A stretch of DNA of 64,000 nucleotides from Lachnospiraceae bacterium (GCA_017478245.1 JAFVDW010000018.1:25287-89286); one strand, 5' to 3'; counted from the first letter of the stretch, positions 1-9,690 are shown. Numbers and translations are program-made. The notes: generated by a model not told the origin, from the sequence alone.

Positions 1-827
1 AGCTTGCCTCGCTCTTTCATGTAGCATCCATAGATATATAGGATCGCATCTCCATCCACCAGATTGCCATTCTCATCCACACACAGGCATCGGTCGGAAT
101 CACCGTCAAAAGCAAATCCCACATCCAATTTATTCTCAACCACAAATCTTCTCAAGCCGTCAATATGTGTAGAACCACAGTTGGTATTGATATTGATACC
201 ATCAGGATGATTGTTGATTACAAAGGTCTTGGCACCCAAGGCATCAAATACACTTTTGGCAATCATCCATGCACTGCCATTGGCGCAGTCCAGACCGATT
301 CTTTTGTCTTTGTAAGAACGGGTGGCAAGAGAGATCAGATAACCGATATAGCGGTTACGACCTGCGGAATAATCTACTGTGCAGCCGATATTGTCCCGCT
401 CGGCAAAAGGTGCCTCACCCAGCTTGCCGTCCAGATATTCCTCAATCTTTAAAATAGTCTCCTCGTCCATCTTCTCACCATTGCTGTTCACAAGCTTGAT
501 ACCATTGTCATAGTATGGATTATGACTGGCGGATATCATGATTCCACAGTCGAAATCCTCTGTTCTGGTCACATAGGACACACTGGGGGTTGTGGTAACA
601 TGCAGCAAATACGCATCTGCACCGGAAGCTGTCAGACCTGCGCCCAAAGCATACTCAAACATATAAGAAGAACGTCTGGTGTCCTTGCCGATGACAACCT
701 TACATTTCTCCCCATTCTCATGTCTGTAATACCAGCCAAGAAAACGACCAATCTTATACGCATGGTCTGCTGTCAATGTGATGTTTGCCTCTCCGCGAAA
801 ACCGTCTGTACCAAAATATTTTCCCAT
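1..827 (-). CDS. glmM: Phosphoglucosamine mutase, N-terminal 275 residues (runs off left edge)
   Basis: Partial gene; the C-terminus lies left of the window. The N-terminus reads MGKYFGTDGFRGEAN, typical of GlmM, which converts glucosamine-6-phosphate to glucosamine-1-phosphate for UDP-GlcNAc and hence wall and polysaccharide synthesis in the cytoplasm. The active-site loop ISASHNP places the phosphoserine near residue 101, and the metal loop DGDSDR is at 241-246. The ATG at 827 has an AAAGGAAA ribosome site 6-7 bases upstream. It is codirectional with the PseC-type gene upstream, 98 bp away. It could be annotated as a phosphomannomutase, but the FGTDGFRG start fits GlmM better. No separate ManB is seen beside the GDP-fucose genes. 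Confidence 0.93.
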   Translation of the reverse strand, partial: MGKYFGTDGFRGEANITLTADHAYKIGRFLGWYYRHENGEKCKVVIGKDTRRSSYMFEYALGAGLTASGADAYLLHVTTTPSVSYVTRTEDFDCGIMISASHNPYYDNGIKLVNSNGEKMDEETILKIEEYLDGKLGEAPFAERDNIGCTVDYSAGRNRYIGYLISLATRSYKDKRIGLDCANGSAWMIAKSVFDALGAKTFVINNHPDGININTNCGSTHIDGLRRFVVENKLDVGFAFDGDSDRCLCVDENGNLVDGDAILYIYGCYMKERGK

Positions 828-925
828 AAATATTTCCTTTCTTTTCGTTTTATTCTATATGTACTTTAAATATATTCATCTTCGGGCTCGTTGACTTATA
901 TTTTCTTCCACCCAACAAATAGCAA

Positions 926-2119
926 CTATACTCTGTAATATTCTACAATTTTTTTCACCGCACGGATGACATCCTCCACTTCATCGTCCGTAAGCGCATA
1001 ATACAGAGGGATGCTCATGACCTCACAATAGAACTTCTCCGCGTTGGGACATAAGCCTTTTTCATATCCTGACCTCTCGTAATAAGGATGCCAATACACT
1101 GGCAGATAATGCACTTGCGGGCAAGTATTCTCCGCATAGAGCGCGTCAAAAAATTGTCTTCTGTCACATCCCAGCTTTTCCAAATTCAGCCGTAAAATAT
1201 AGAGATGTCTCGTGGTATCCGATTCCGGTATTTCCCGTTGTACCACCAGCTCCGGCATCTGTGAAAACGCTTCGTCATACTTTTTCACAATCTCTTTTCT
1301 TCTGGCTGAGAATTTCGACAGCTTATTCAACTGACTAATCAACAGTGCCGCCTGAAAATCTGTCATGCGATAATTATATCCCAGCTCCACCTGCTCATAA
1401 TACCATCTGGCATCTGTAGGATGCTCCATCTCGTCCCGATTGCGCGTAATACCATGTGCCCGCAGACGAAGCAGCCTGCGATAAAGCGCTTCATCATTGG
1501 TAGTAATCGCGCCCCCTTCTCCTCCTGTCACGGTCTTCACCGGATGAAAGCTGAAACAGGTCATATCCGCGATACTGCCCACCGGCTGTCCCTTGTATCG
1601 GGTTCCGATGGAATGAGCCGCATCCTCAATGAGCAAAAGCTCATGCTCCTTACAGATTGCCTTAATCTCGTCCAACTCCACTGCCTGTCCTGTAAAGTCC
1701 ACCGCAATAACAGCCCGTGTCTTAGGTGTAATGAGCTTGCGGATGGAATCCGGATCAATATTATAGGTATCCGGTCTGATATCAGCAAAAACCGGCTTTG
1801 CTCCGCAATACAATACACAGTTGGAGGAAGCGGCAAAAGTGATGGAACTGACGATCACCTCATCCCCTTCGCCGAAACCGGCTGCCATTGCTGCCACATG
1901 CAAAGCGGCTGTACCGTTGGACACTACCACCGCGTACCTGGCACCGGTAATCTGGCACAGCTTCTGCTCCACCTCCGTTATTTTCGGACCGCAGGTGAGG
2001 TAGTCACTTTTTAAGGTCTCCACCACCGCGTCTATATCATCCTGCTCGATACACTGCCGTCCATAACCAATGGGACGCTGTCTCACAGGCGTTCCTCCAA
2101 AAATTGCTAATTGCTCCAT
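926..2119 (-). CDS. pseC: PLP-dependent sugar-nucleotide aminotransferase, PseC-like
   Basis: A 397-residue DegT/DnrJ/EryC1-family aminotransferase. It most resembles PseC, which aminates the 4-keto-6-deoxy sugar made by PseB to give UDP-4-amino-4,6-dideoxy-AltNAc. The start MEQLAIFGGTPVRQ, the motif VVSNGTAALHVA, the PLP aspartate region IEDAAHSIG (164-172) and the Schiff-base lysine in FHPVKTVTGGEGG (K195) are all present. Length matches the family. The ATG at 2119 has an AAAAGGAG site. PseB is encoded at 9691-10686, separated from it by the GDP-fucose operon. PseH, PseG, PseI and PseF are not visible, so the end product may be an amino-dideoxy sugar rather than pseudaminic acid. The substrate is inferred from sequence pattern. 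Confidence 0.85.
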   Translation of the reverse strand: MEQLAIFGGTPVRQRPIGYGRQCIEQDDIDAVVETLKSDYLTCGPKITEVEQKLCQITGARYAVVVSNGTAALHVAAMAAGFGEGDEVIVSSITFAASSNCVLYCGAKPVFADIRPDTYNIDPDSIRKLITPKTRAVIAVDFTGQAVELDEIKAICKEHELLLIEDAAHSIGTRYKGQPVGSIADMTCFSFHPVKTVTGGEGGAITTNDEALYRRLLRLRAHGITRNRDEMEHPTDARWYYEQVELGYNYRMTDFQAALLISQLNKLSKFSARRKEIVKKYDEAFSQMPELVVQREIPESDTTRHLYILRLNLEKLGCDRRQFFDALYAENTCPQVHYLPVYWHPYYERSGYEKGLCPNAEKFYCEVMSIPLYYALTDDEVEDVIRAVKKIVEYYRV

Positions 2120-2193
2120 ATTTTCTCCTTTTCGCCCCTAAGGGAACTCCAAAGCCATGCTGCAGCCGCTTGTTTTTCTACTACATTGTTCAC

Positions 2194-2202
2194 ATTATAC
2201 CA
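2194..2202 (-). promoter_or_regulatory. Extended -10 promoter for the PseC-like gene
   Basis: On the minus strand TGGTATAAT (TATAAT at 2199-2194, TG two bases upstream) gives an extended -10 element with no convincing -35. It is about 75 bp upstream of the ATG at 2119. The leader contains a small CCCTTAGGGG palindrome and then AAAAGGAG. Confidence 0.5.
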
Positions 2203-2278
2203 CTTCCGAAACAAAATGAGAAGAAGAATCTATTTTTCGTCTTTTTAAACCGTAATTGTTTGTTTAAAAAAACGTTTT

Positions 2279-3145
2279 TTACCATAATTTACGGAATTGT
2301 CCCGGCGTGACACCTTCCACCTTTTTGAACATGCGCGAAAAATAATTTGCGTCATTCATGCCACACTCTCCCGCAATTTCCTCCACTGTCTTGTCCGAGA
2401 AGCGAAGAAGCTGCTTTGCCCTGGTGATGCGAAGCTGTAACAAATAGGCGTTTATGGATACCCCGAACTGCTCCTTAAAAATCCGGGTCAAATAAAACTT
2501 GTTAATATAGAAGCTCTCTGCCAGTGCATCCAAGCGTATCTTTTCCTGAAAATGTCCCTCCAGATATTCTCTCACTGCCTGCAGATTGCGTCTTTTGCTA
2601 TTCTGATATGCACGCTCCTCTCCGTTCCAGCTCTCCTCCATCAGAAGTGTCAGCAAGCCCATAAGCTTTTCGCAAATCTGCATATCCTTCACATAACTGT
2701 CCGAATCCGCAATATCATATAGTTCGTCAATCAACGCCTCATATTGTTTTGCATAGGCACACGCGAAACTGGGACGACCTCCACGCTCCACATATTTCCC
2801 ATAAATCCCCCCCATGTTAGGTCCATAAAAATGAACCCATTTCAGCGTCCACAGCTCCTGTGACGTATGATGTGCGTAGGCTCTCCGGCAATCCAGAAAT
2901 GCACAATCTCCCGCTTTCAAATGATACGTTGTCCCCTCATAGGTGAGCGTACCGGAGCCATCCAGCACCAAAAAAAACAGATAGGAAGTCAAATTGTTGC
3001 GCTTACTCTCATGGCGCTTTCTGGCAGTCAGCTTCCCTACCTCCTGAAGATGAATCAAATTTGCCTTGGCAAAATCAGAAGGTGTATACAGAATGCGTTC
3101 CGACTGTACGGAAGGCGTTTCGGTTTCAAACAAGGAAAAATCCAT
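2279..3145 (-). CDS. AraC-family transcriptional regulator
   Basis: A 288-residue regulator with an N-terminal AraC-type cupin sensor region (about residues 35-165) and a C-terminal double helix-turn-helix (about 185-288). The HTH shows the family hallmarks FKEQFGVSINAYLLQLRI and GMNDANYFSRMFKKVEG-TPGQFR. It probably binds DNA in response to a small ligand such as a sugar, but the ligand cannot be read from sequence. It lies 21 bp downstream of the GT2-GtrA gene on the same strand and so is likely cotranscribed from the promoter at 4266-4294. The PseC-like gene downstream is a possible target. Confidence 0.9.
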   Translation of the reverse strand: MDFSLFETETPSVQSERILYTPSDFAKANLIHLQEVGKLTARKRHESKRNNLTSYLFFLVLDGSGTLTYEGTTYHLKAGDCAFLDCRRAYAHHTSQELWTLKWVHFYGPNMGGIYGKYVERGGRPSFACAYAKQYEALIDELYDIADSDSYVKDMQICEKLMGLLTLLMEESWNGEERAYQNSKRRNLQAVREYLEGHFQEKIRLDALAESFYINKFYLTRIFKEQFGVSINAYLLQLRITRAKQLLRFSDKTVEEIAGECGMNDANYFSRMFKKVEGVTPGQFRKLW

Positions 3146-3166
3146 ACATCTACTCCTTTCCGCGAA

Positions 3167-4231
3167 TCAGTATACATAGTTTTTCTGAATGTAATAGCTG
3201 GCAAGAAACAGCAAGCTGTCCACGCATACCTTGATGACAACCCTGTGAATGGGCAACGCCATAGTTCCCAGATACACCAACAATGCGGAACACAACATCT
3301 GCACTGCCACTAAAGCATAATATTTTATCAAAATCATCCTAAGATTTTCCCTGCTCTCAAAAACAACCTTCATATTCATCATGCAATTAAACAGAGAAGA
3401 GCAAATTCGCGCTCCCACTGTAGATACCACCACCTGCAGAACCATTTCCTGTCCCCGCAGAATATAACTTAGCAGCCAGAATAATGTAATATCAATCAAA
3501 AAGGATAGGATGGACACCATACCAAATTTCATAAACTCTTTCATTAACAAAGCGTAGATACGCCAGGAATCCTGAACCGGACGAAAATGCGTCCCGCTAT
3601 TGTTATTCAAATACACTGTGTCAATGGGCAGTTCGTAAAGAGGGATTTGATATCGTCTGATGGCAATCAGCATGTTGGTCTCATACTCAAAGCGCTCTCC
3701 CTCCAACCCTAGAAAATACTTCATTGTCTCATTGGTAAATGCCCGCAGCCCCGTCTGTGTATCACGGATCTTCGTACCGTAAAACAGGCGGAACACTGCG
3801 CTGGTACACTTATTGCCAAACCGGCTTTTAGGCGGTACATTTTCCTGTTCAAAGTCACGGTAGCCTAAGATGACTCCCATCCCGCCCTCTTCACCTGCCT
3901 CCTTTAGCTTCTCATCCATTTCGATGACATTTTTCACCAGATGCTGTCCATCAGAGTCCACGGTAATCAGCCCGCAATGTGTCCTACTATGATTCATATA
4001 ATAATTCATCCCGGTTTTAAGCGCGCGCCCCTTGCCCAAATTAATGGCATGTCGCAGCAGTGTGCACTCCCGTAATCTGGCAATCTGTTCAAAAAGGGGC
4101 TGACACTCCACGTCACTTCCATCATCCACCACCAGAATTTCATCAAAGCCTTCCCGAATCAATGTCTCTATATATTCCACCAAATCCTTTGTAGGATTCA
4201 GTGTCGGTATCAATATTGTTCCATTTCTCAT
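3167..4231 (-). CDS. GT2 glycosyltransferase fused to a GtrA-like membrane domain
   Basis: A 354-residue protein in two parts. Residues ~1-215 are a DPM1-like GT2 domain starting MRNGTILIPTLNP, with VVDDGSD and VDSDGQH (the DxD metal site). Residues ~225-354 hold four hydrophobic spans of a GtrA-like domain. Such fusions usually make or translocate polyprenyl-phosphate-linked sugars used for side-branch addition outside the membrane. The start is ATG 4231 because GGGAGAAG lies just upstream; an in-frame extension to 4315 has no ribosome site. It heads a two-gene transcript with the AraC regulator. The periplasmic acceptor is unknown. Confidence 0.85.
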   Translation of the reverse strand: MRNGTILIPTLNPTKDLVEYIETLIREGFDEILVVDDGSDVECQPLFEQIARLRECTLLRHAINLGKGRALKTGMNYYMNHSRTHCGLITVDSDGQHLVKNVIEMDEKLKEAGEEGGMGVILGYRDFEQENVPPKSRFGNKCTSAVFRLFYGTKIRDTQTGLRAFTNETMKYFLGLEGERFEYETNMLIAIRRYQIPLYELPIDTVYLNNNSGTHFRPVQDSWRIYALLMKEFMKFGMVSILSFLIDITLFWLLSYILRGQEMVLQVVVSTVGARICSSLFNCMMNMKVVFESRENLRMILIKYYALVAVQMLCSALLVYLGTMALPIHRVVIKVCVDSLLFLASYYIQKNYVY

Positions 4232-4265
4232 TACACTTCTCCCGCAACTGTATTTCATTACTCTA

Positions 4266-4294
4266 AGCATAGTCTCCCGTAGCTTAAAAGTCAA
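4266..4294 (-). promoter_or_regulatory. Promoter for GT2-GtrA / AraC genes
   Basis: Minus-strand TTGACT (4294-4289), 17-bp spacer, TATGCT (4271-4266). The predicted start site is about 28 bp upstream of the ATG at 4231. It lies in the 163-bp region divergent to gmd. Confidence 0.5.
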
Positions 4295-4394
4295 TATTTT
4301 GCTATTATTTCTCAATATATCCCATTATATTCAACAATTTATTGCATTACACTAATGGCAATATATTTATTTTGTAAGAAAGGCAGGTTTCCTC

Positions 4395-5462
4395 ATGGAT
4401 TATTCTTCCAGCAATCAGAAAAAAGCACTCATTACCGGCATCACAGGGCAGGACGGTTCATATCTGGCGGAGCTTTTGCTTCAGAAGGGGTATGAAGTAC
4501 ACGGTATCACCAGACGCGCTTCTATTTCCAATACCGCAAGAATTGACCATTTACTGGCAAACAATGCGATTACCCTGCATGACGGCGATTTAACTGACTC
4601 CTCATCCCTGATACGCATTATCGGACTGGTGTCTCCGGATGAAATATACAATCTGGCAGCACAATCTCATGTACAGGTTTCCTTTGATGTTCCGGAGTAT
4701 TCCGGCGATGTGGACGCCATTGGTGTCTTACGCATTCTGGAGGCGGTGCGCATCCTTGGACTCACACACAAAACGCGCATCTATCAGGCATCTACCTCTG
4801 AGTTGTTCGGCAAGGTAGAAGAAATCCCACAGAAAGAAACCACTCCTTTTCATCCCTACAGCCCCTATGCCATTGCAAAACAGTATGGCTTCTGGATGAT
4901 CAAGGAGTACCGCGAAGCATATGGAATGTTTGCCGTAAACGGCATTCTGTTCAACCACGAATCCGAGCGGCGCGGCGAGTATTTTGTCACGCGTAAGATC
5001 ACATTGGCAGCCGGGCGAATTGCGGAGGGCTTGCAGGATCACCTGGAGCTGGGCAACATGGACTCCCTGCGCGACTGGGGTTACGCCAAGGACTATGTGG
5101 AATGTATGTGGCTCATGCTGCAGCATGACACTCCCGAAGACTTTGTGATTGCTACAGGGGAGCAGCACACTGTAAGAGATTTTACCGAAAAAGCGTTTGC
5201 CGCCAACGGTATCACACTTCGCTTTGAAGGAACCGGTCTGGATGAAAAAGGGTATGATGCTGCCACCGGCAAAATGTTGGTATGCGTGAATCCCGCATGG
5301 TTCCGTCCCACCGATGTGGACAATCTATGGGGCGACCCCACCAAGGCAAAGACCGTGTTAGGATGGAATCCCCAGACCACTGGCTACGAAGAACTGGTAC
5401 GCATTATGGCAGAGCATGACCGCTCTCTGGCAAAACGAGAAGCGGCTGCTCACAATGTATAA
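4395..5462 (+). CDS. gmd: GDP-mannose 4,6-dehydratase
   Basis: A 355-residue extended short-chain dehydrogenase that converts GDP-D-mannose to GDP-4-keto-6-deoxymannose, the first committed step to GDP-L-fucose. The Rossmann motif [14 protein letters not shown] is at the N-terminus, the catalytic region reads STSELFG followed by SPYAIAK, and the Gmd signature [16 protein letters not shown] is present. ATG 4395 follows AGAAAGG. It is the first gene of the operon gmd-fcl-manC-manA, with 35 bp to the fcl start. The divergent region upstream has a poorly spaced TTGCAT/TATATT pair only. Confidence 0.96.
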   Translation: MDYSSSNQKKALITGITGQDGSYLAELLLQKGYEVHGITRRASISNTARIDHLLANNAITLHDGDLTDSSSLIRIIGLVSPDEIYNLAAQSHVQVSFDVPEYSGDVDAIGVLRILEAVRILGLTHKTRIYQASTSELFGKVEEIPQKETTPFHPYSPYAIAKQYGFWMIKEYREAYGMFAVNGILFNHESERRGEYFVTRKITLAAGRIAEGLQDHLELGNMDSLRDWGYAKDYVECMWLMLQHDTPEDFVIATGEQHTVRDFTEKAFAANGITLRFEGTGLDEKGYDAATGKMLVCVNPAWFRPTDVDNLWGDPTKAKTVLGWNPQTTGYEELVRIMAEHDRSLAKREAAAHNV

Positions 5463-5497
5463 ATGATTTGACTGATACAGAAAGGTATGATTGCAAA

Positions 5498-6442
5498 ATG
5501 ATGGAAAAAGAAGCAAAAATATATGTAGCCGGACACCGCGGCATGGTAGGCTCTGCCATTGTACGCGCGCTAGAATCCCAAGGCTATCACAACATTCTCA
5601 CCAAATCTCATCAGGAATTGAATCTCTGCAGGCAGCAGGATGTAGAGGATTTCTTTGCTGCCGAAAAACCGGACTATTGCTTCCTCGCGGCAGCAAAAGT
5701 GGGCGGCATCGTTGCAAACAGCGAGGCATTGGCAGATTTCATGTACGATAATATGATTCTGGAGATGAATGTTATCCATTCCGCGTGGCAAAATAATTGT
5801 AAAAAACTGTTATTCCTTGGTTCCTCCTGCATCTATCCCCGCATGGCTCCCCAACCTATGCCGGAGAGTTGTCTATTGACTTCAGAGCTTGAGAAGACCA
5901 ATGAAGCCTACGCCTTGGCTAAGATTTCAGGGCTGAAATACTGCGAATTTTTGAATCGACAGTATGGCACAGATTATATAACCGCCATGCCTACCAACCT
6001 CTACGGTCCCAACGACAATTATCACCCTACCCACAGTCATGTGTTGCCGGCGCTGATTCGTCGTTTTCACGAGGCAAAGGAGGCAGGTCTCAGTGAAGTA
6101 ACCTGTTGGGGAACCGGAGCACCCTTAAGAGAATTTCTCTATGTGGACGATCTGGCTGATGCCTGCGTCTTTCTCATGAACAATTATTCCGGAGATGAGA
6201 CTGTAAACGTTGGTACCGGAAAAGAGCTTTCCATTCGGGAGCTTACCGAACTCACCGCCAAAGTAATCGGCTACACCGGTACCATCAACTGGGATACCAG
6301 CAAGCCCGACGGCACACCCAGAAAGCTCTTAGACGTCTCTAAGCTGGAGCATTTGGGCTGGAAATATCAAACAGAACTGGAGGACGGTATCCGATTGACC
6401 TATGAGGATTTCCTGCATAATCCCATGCGCGCAGAGCGCTGA
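5498..6442 (+). CDS. fcl: GDP-L-fucose synthase
   Basis: A 314-residue NADPH-dependent epimerase/reductase that converts GDP-4-keto-6-deoxymannose to GDP-L-fucose. It has the [14 protein letters not shown] nucleotide motif, the [15 protein letters not shown] segment and [13 protein letters not shown] (catalytic Tyr-x3-Lys), all characteristic of Fcl/WcaG. The start is one of two tandem ATGs at 5498/5501. An upstream in-frame TTG at 5468 is less likely because AGAAAGG lies between them. Second gene of the GDP-fucose operon; manC follows after 29 bp. Confidence 0.95.
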   Translation: MMEKEAKIYVAGHRGMVGSAIVRALESQGYHNILTKSHQELNLCRQQDVEDFFAAEKPDYCFLAAAKVGGIVANSEALADFMYDNMILEMNVIHSAWQNNCKKLLFLGSSCIYPRMAPQPMPESCLLTSELEKTNEAYALAKISGLKYCEFLNRQYGTDYITAMPTNLYGPNDNYHPTHSHVLPALIRRFHEAKEAGLSEVTCWGTGAPLREFLYVDDLADACVFLMNNYSGDETVNVGTGKELSIRELTELTAKVIGYTGTINWDTSKPDGTPRKLLDVSKLEHLGWKYQTELEDGIRLTYEDFLHNPMRAER

Positions 6443-6471
6443 CAATCACTTTATAAAGAGGATAAATTGCT

Positions 6472-7788
6472 ATGAATATTATTTTACTTTCCGGAGGGTC
6501 GGGAAAGCGTTTGTGGCCGCTTTCCAATGACGTCCGCTCCAAACAGTTTATAAAAATATTTAAAAATAATAATGGCGAATATGAATCCATGGTACAGCGC
6601 GTCTATGGTCAGATTCGCTCGGTGGATCCGGATGCGACCGTTACGATTGCAACCTCCAAGACACAGGTTTCCGCCATCCATAACCAGTTGGGCAATGATG
6701 TAGGAATCTGTGTAGAACCCTGTCGCAGAGACACCTTCCCCGCCATTGCACTGGCAACTGCCTATCTGACAGATGTGCAAGGTGTAGACCCGGAAGAACC
6801 TGTAGTAGTATGTCCGGTTGATCCCTATGTGACGACTTCTTACTTTGAAACCCTAAAACAGCTTGCCAAGCAGGCTGCAGCCGGCGAAGCCAATTTGGTA
6901 TTAATGGGAATTGAGCCCACCTATCCCAGTGAAAAATATGGCTATATCATCCCCGAGGGCACAGATATAGTCAGCGCTGTATCCACTTTTAAGGAGAAGC
7001 CCGACAAAGACACCGCAGCCACCTACATCCGTCAAGGTGCTCTCTGGAATGGCGGCGTGTTTGCCTATCAGTTAAAATATGTGCTGCAGCGAGCGCATGA
7101 ACTGATTGACTTCACTGACTATCAGGACTTATTTCAAAAATATGACAGCTTAGAAAAAATCAGCTTTGACTATGCAGTGGTGGAGAAAGAGCCTCACATT
7201 CAAGTAATGCGGTATAACGGTGAATGGAAGGATCTGGGAACCTGGAATACGCTTTCAGAAGCCATGGAAGAACCCTTTATCGGCAACTGCATCTCTAACG
7301 AGACCTGTGAAAATACCAATGTTATCAATGAGCTGGATGTCCCCATACTCTGCATGGGCTTGAAAAACATGGTAGTTGCTGCCAGCTCTGAAGGGATATT
7401 GGTATCTGACAAAGAACAATCCAGTTACATCAAACCCTTCGTGGATAAAATTGACCAACAGATTATGTTTGCCGAAAAATCCTGGGGAAGCTTCCGCGTG
7501 CTGGATGTAGAAGACGAAAGTCTCACTATCAAAGTCACTTTGAATCCCGGTCACCGCATGAATTATCACAGTCACGCACGCCGGGACGAAACCTGGACGA
7601 TTCTCTCCGGGAAGGGACGCACCATTGTGGATGGCATGGAGCAGCCTGTCACCGCAGGAGATGTGATTACGATTCAGGCAGGCTGTCGTCATACCATTAT
7701 CGCCGACACGGAATTAAAAGTAATGGAAGTACAGTTGGGCAAGGAGATCAGCGTCCATGACAAACAAAAATATGAACTCGAAGAATAG
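6472..7788 (+). CDS. manC: Mannose-1-phosphate guanylyltransferase with C-terminal cupin
   Basis: A 438-residue enzyme making GDP-mannose from mannose-1-phosphate and GTP. The nucleotidyltransferase signature GGSGKRLWPLSNDVRSKQF is at residues 8-26. A cupin of the type II phosphomannose-isomerase kind occupies roughly residues 340-430 (HRMNYHSHARRDETW, GDVITIQAGCRHT). It feeds Gmd directly. The 3' end overlaps manA by 32 bp, implying translational coupling. A phosphomannomutase to supply mannose-1-phosphate is not seen in the window. Confidence 0.94.
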   Translation: MNIILLSGGSGKRLWPLSNDVRSKQFIKIFKNNNGEYESMVQRVYGQIRSVDPDATVTIATSKTQVSAIHNQLGNDVGICVEPCRRDTFPAIALATAYLTDVQGVDPEEPVVVCPVDPYVTTSYFETLKQLAKQAAAGEANLVLMGIEPTYPSEKYGYIIPEGTDIVSAVSTFKEKPDKDTAATYIRQGALWNGGVFAYQLKYVLQRAHELIDFTDYQDLFQKYDSLEKISFDYAVVEKEPHIQVMRYNGEWKDLGTWNTLSEAMEEPFIGNCISNETCENTNVINELDVPILCMGLKNMVVAASSEGILVSDKEQSSYIKPFVDKIDQQIMFAEKSWGSFRVLDVEDESLTIKVTLNPGHRMNYHSHARRDETWTILSGKGRTIVDGMEQPVTAGDVITIQAGCRHTIIADTELKVMEVQLGKEISVHDKQKYELEE

Positions 7789-8761
7789 ACCATTTCTGCT
7801 TCGCCCCATAGGTAAGGATTATCTCTGGGGCGGCGAGAGACTCAATACTGATTTTCACAAAAAAATTGCCCTCTCTCCTCTTGCAGAAACCTGGGAATGT
7901 TCCACCCATCCCGATGGCTTAAGTACCATTGGCAGCGGCGAACATATAGGACGTACGCTCCGTGATGTCTTAAGAGAACATCCCGAATATTACGGAAAAC
8001 ATATTTTGCCGGAAGGCGAACTTCCTATCCTAGTAAAATTAATTGATGCCAAGGCAGATTTATCTGTGCAGGTTCATCCCGATGATACCTATGCCTATAT
8101 ACACGAAAACGGTGCACATGGTAAGTCTGAAATGTGGTATGTGTTGGATGCAGCACCGGATACCCGGATTATATACGGCTTCACGCATGATATATCCAGA
8201 GAAACGTTAAAGCGCAGCCTGCAGGAAGGAACTGTTGAAAAGTATCTGCAAAAGGTTCCTGTGCAAAAAGATGATGTTTTCTACATTGAAGCCGGCACTG
8301 TCCACGCGCTGGGCGCCGGTGCATTGGTGGCAGAGATTCAGGAGAATTCTAATCTCACATACCGTCTCTACGACTACAATCGCGTTGGCAAAGACGGAAA
8401 AAAGCGCCAACTGCACCTCGAAAAAGCACTGGCTGTGGCGAATTTAAAAAGCAGTGTCGAGCCACGGCAGCCTATGCGCCTGCTCCGTTATCGCAAGGGA
8501 TGCGCTCTGGAGCAGCTCTGTCGATGCAAATATTTTCAAGTGGAACGCCTGCTACTTAATACCTCCCTTTATGGGGAAGCCGCCCCCTATCCATCCACAG
8601 ACGAATCCTATCAGGTGCTTCTCTGTGTAGAGGGAGAGGGCAAGCTACAATTTGAGCAGGATGCTATCCCCTTTCAGGCAGGAGACTGTATCTTCCTGCC
8701 TGCCCATTCAACCGCACTAAGTCTTACAGGAAAGGCACATTTGCTACGGGTAAGCTGCTAG
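7757..8761 (+). CDS. manA: Mannose-6-phosphate isomerase, class I
   Basis: A 334-residue zinc cupin enzyme converting fructose-6-phosphate to mannose-6-phosphate, the entry to the GDP-mannose/GDP-fucose pathway. Visible signatures are YLWGGERL near the start, the zinc-binding VQVHPDD, KSEMWYVLDA and EIQENSNLTYRLYDYNR. The start at 7757 lies inside manC and is supported by AAGGAG at 7741-7746. The stop at 8761 overlaps the 3' end of the convergent coiled-coil gene by 38 bp, so no terminator separates them. Confidence 0.95.
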   Translation: MTNKNMNSKNRPFLLRPIGKDYLWGGERLNTDFHKKIALSPLAETWECSTHPDGLSTIGSGEHIGRTLRDVLREHPEYYGKHILPEGELPILVKLIDAKADLSVQVHPDDTYAYIHENGAHGKSEMWYVLDAAPDTRIIYGFTHDISRETLKRSLQEGTVEKYLQKVPVQKDDVFYIEAGTVHALGAGALVAEIQENSNLTYRLYDYNRVGKDGKKRQLHLEKALAVANLKSSVEPRQPMRLLRYRKGCALEQLCRCKYFQVERLLLNTSLYGEAAPYPSTDESYQVLLCVEGEGKLQFEQDAIPFQAGDCIFLPAHSTALSLTGKAHLLRVSC

Positions 8762-9284
8762 AGGGCTTGCCCGCTTTGCCTCTTGCATAAACCTGTTTCT
8801 TCAACTCCTTCACATCTGCCTCTACCATCCCCATTCTGATATTGAGCATTTCAACCTCCGTATTGGGCTTCAAAGCCGCTTGCAGGTTCCTGGCAAGATC
8901 CAGATGCCCCTCTGCCACTCGCGAAATGTTGGGTCTGATTTCGTTTTCAATAATCAGCTTGACCTCCTTTGCCTCTTGAATCAGCCAGTCAACATGCACC
9001 TCCAAAGAACCAACCCTCTCCTCCAGACCTCCCACTCGGTCTGTCAAAGCACTTACGTTTTCCTTCAGAACAGTTACGTCCTCTTTTAAGACGCTTACGT
9101 CCTCTTTTAAAACGCTTACATCCCCTTTTAAGACCCCTACATCCTCCTTGAGAACATTTACATCCTCTCTCAACAAAATAATCGCCTGGTTCATGGAACT
9201 CATCTGCATCTCCATAGAACTCATCCGTTTATCCATTGAGCCCATCTGCAAAACCAGTAAATCTAACTTTTCGTCTGTTGTCAT
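8724..9284 (-). CDS. Hypothetical coiled-coil protein with tandem heptads
   Basis: A 186-residue hydrophilic protein with no recognised catalytic domain. Residues ~38-90 are a run of near-identical seven-residue units of the form VLKEDVS, encoded by 21-bp tandem repeats around 9030-9180; this predicts a long parallel coiled coil. No signal peptide or membrane span is seen. The last ~13 codons are read from the opposite strand of manA's 3' end. ATG 9284 follows AAAGGGG. Genes of this shape are common in Clostridia, but I know of no assigned function. Number of heptads is likely variable between strains. Confidence 0.72.
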   Translation of the reverse strand: MTTDEKLDLLVLQMGSMDKRMSSMEMQMSSMNQAIILLREDVNVLKEDVGVLKGDVSVLKEDVSVLKEDVTVLKENVSALTDRVGGLEERVGSLEVHVDWLIQEAKEVKLIIENEIRPNISRVAEGHLDLARNLQAALKPNTEVEMLNIRMGMVEADVKELKKQVYARGKAGKPSSSLPVANVPFL

Positions 9285-9489
9285 ATGCTAAACCCCTTTC
9301 TATTATCGTAGTATAATTGTGAACATGAAAATAATAACGATTGCGTAGCTACTTAACCACATAATATCATTTGGGAAATGTATTTGTCAATGAAATTTTA
9401 GAAAGATAATAAACGAAATATCGATAATTGTGAAGCTCTCCTAAACTGACCTACTAACTCAATCCTATTTTTATAATAATACAATATTA

Positions 9490-9580
9490 ACACAAACGCA
9501 ACAGTTCAGCCATATCATTCATAAATCCGCTCCTGCTACGCATGAGTCGCCGCTTCACGGCTGAACTGTTACACACAAAC
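9490..9580. repeat. Palindromic element with 12-bp perfect arms and flanking direct repeats
   Basis: AACAGTTCAGCC (9500-9511) and GGCTGAACTGTT (9559-9570) form perfect inverted arms around a 47-base centre. Both sides carry the direct repeat ACACAAAC (9490-9497 and 9573-9580), which resembles a target duplication. The rest of the 406-bp gap 9285-9690 is AT-rich with no convincing ORF. This could be a REP- or MITE-like mobile palindrome, or an RNA hairpin upstream of pseB. Confidence 0.6.
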
Positions 9581-9601
9581 ACATTTTGTAAACAAGCATA
9601 A

Positions 9602-9630
9602 TTGCGTTTCGCGTCGGAATATGCTATGAT
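9602..9630 (+). promoter_or_regulatory. Promoter for pseB
   Basis: TTGCGT (9602-9607), 17-bp spacer, TATGAT (9625-9630). The predicted start is about 54 bp upstream of the ATG at 9691, which is itself preceded by AGAAAGGAAAG. Confidence 0.6.
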
Positions 9631-9690
9631 ATGGAAAGATTCATACAACTATATGTATATATAGGTACGAAGAAAGGAAAGAAGATTCAT

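Noticed and set aside
1-827. Phosphomannomutase (ManB) to complete the GDP-mannose pathway
   Set aside because: The N-terminus FGTDGFRG and active loop match GlmM; ManB activity cannot be claimed.
1308-1318. Reverse 0A-box-like TTCGACA
   Set aside because: Inside the pseC coding region with no promoter; expected by chance in 64 kb.
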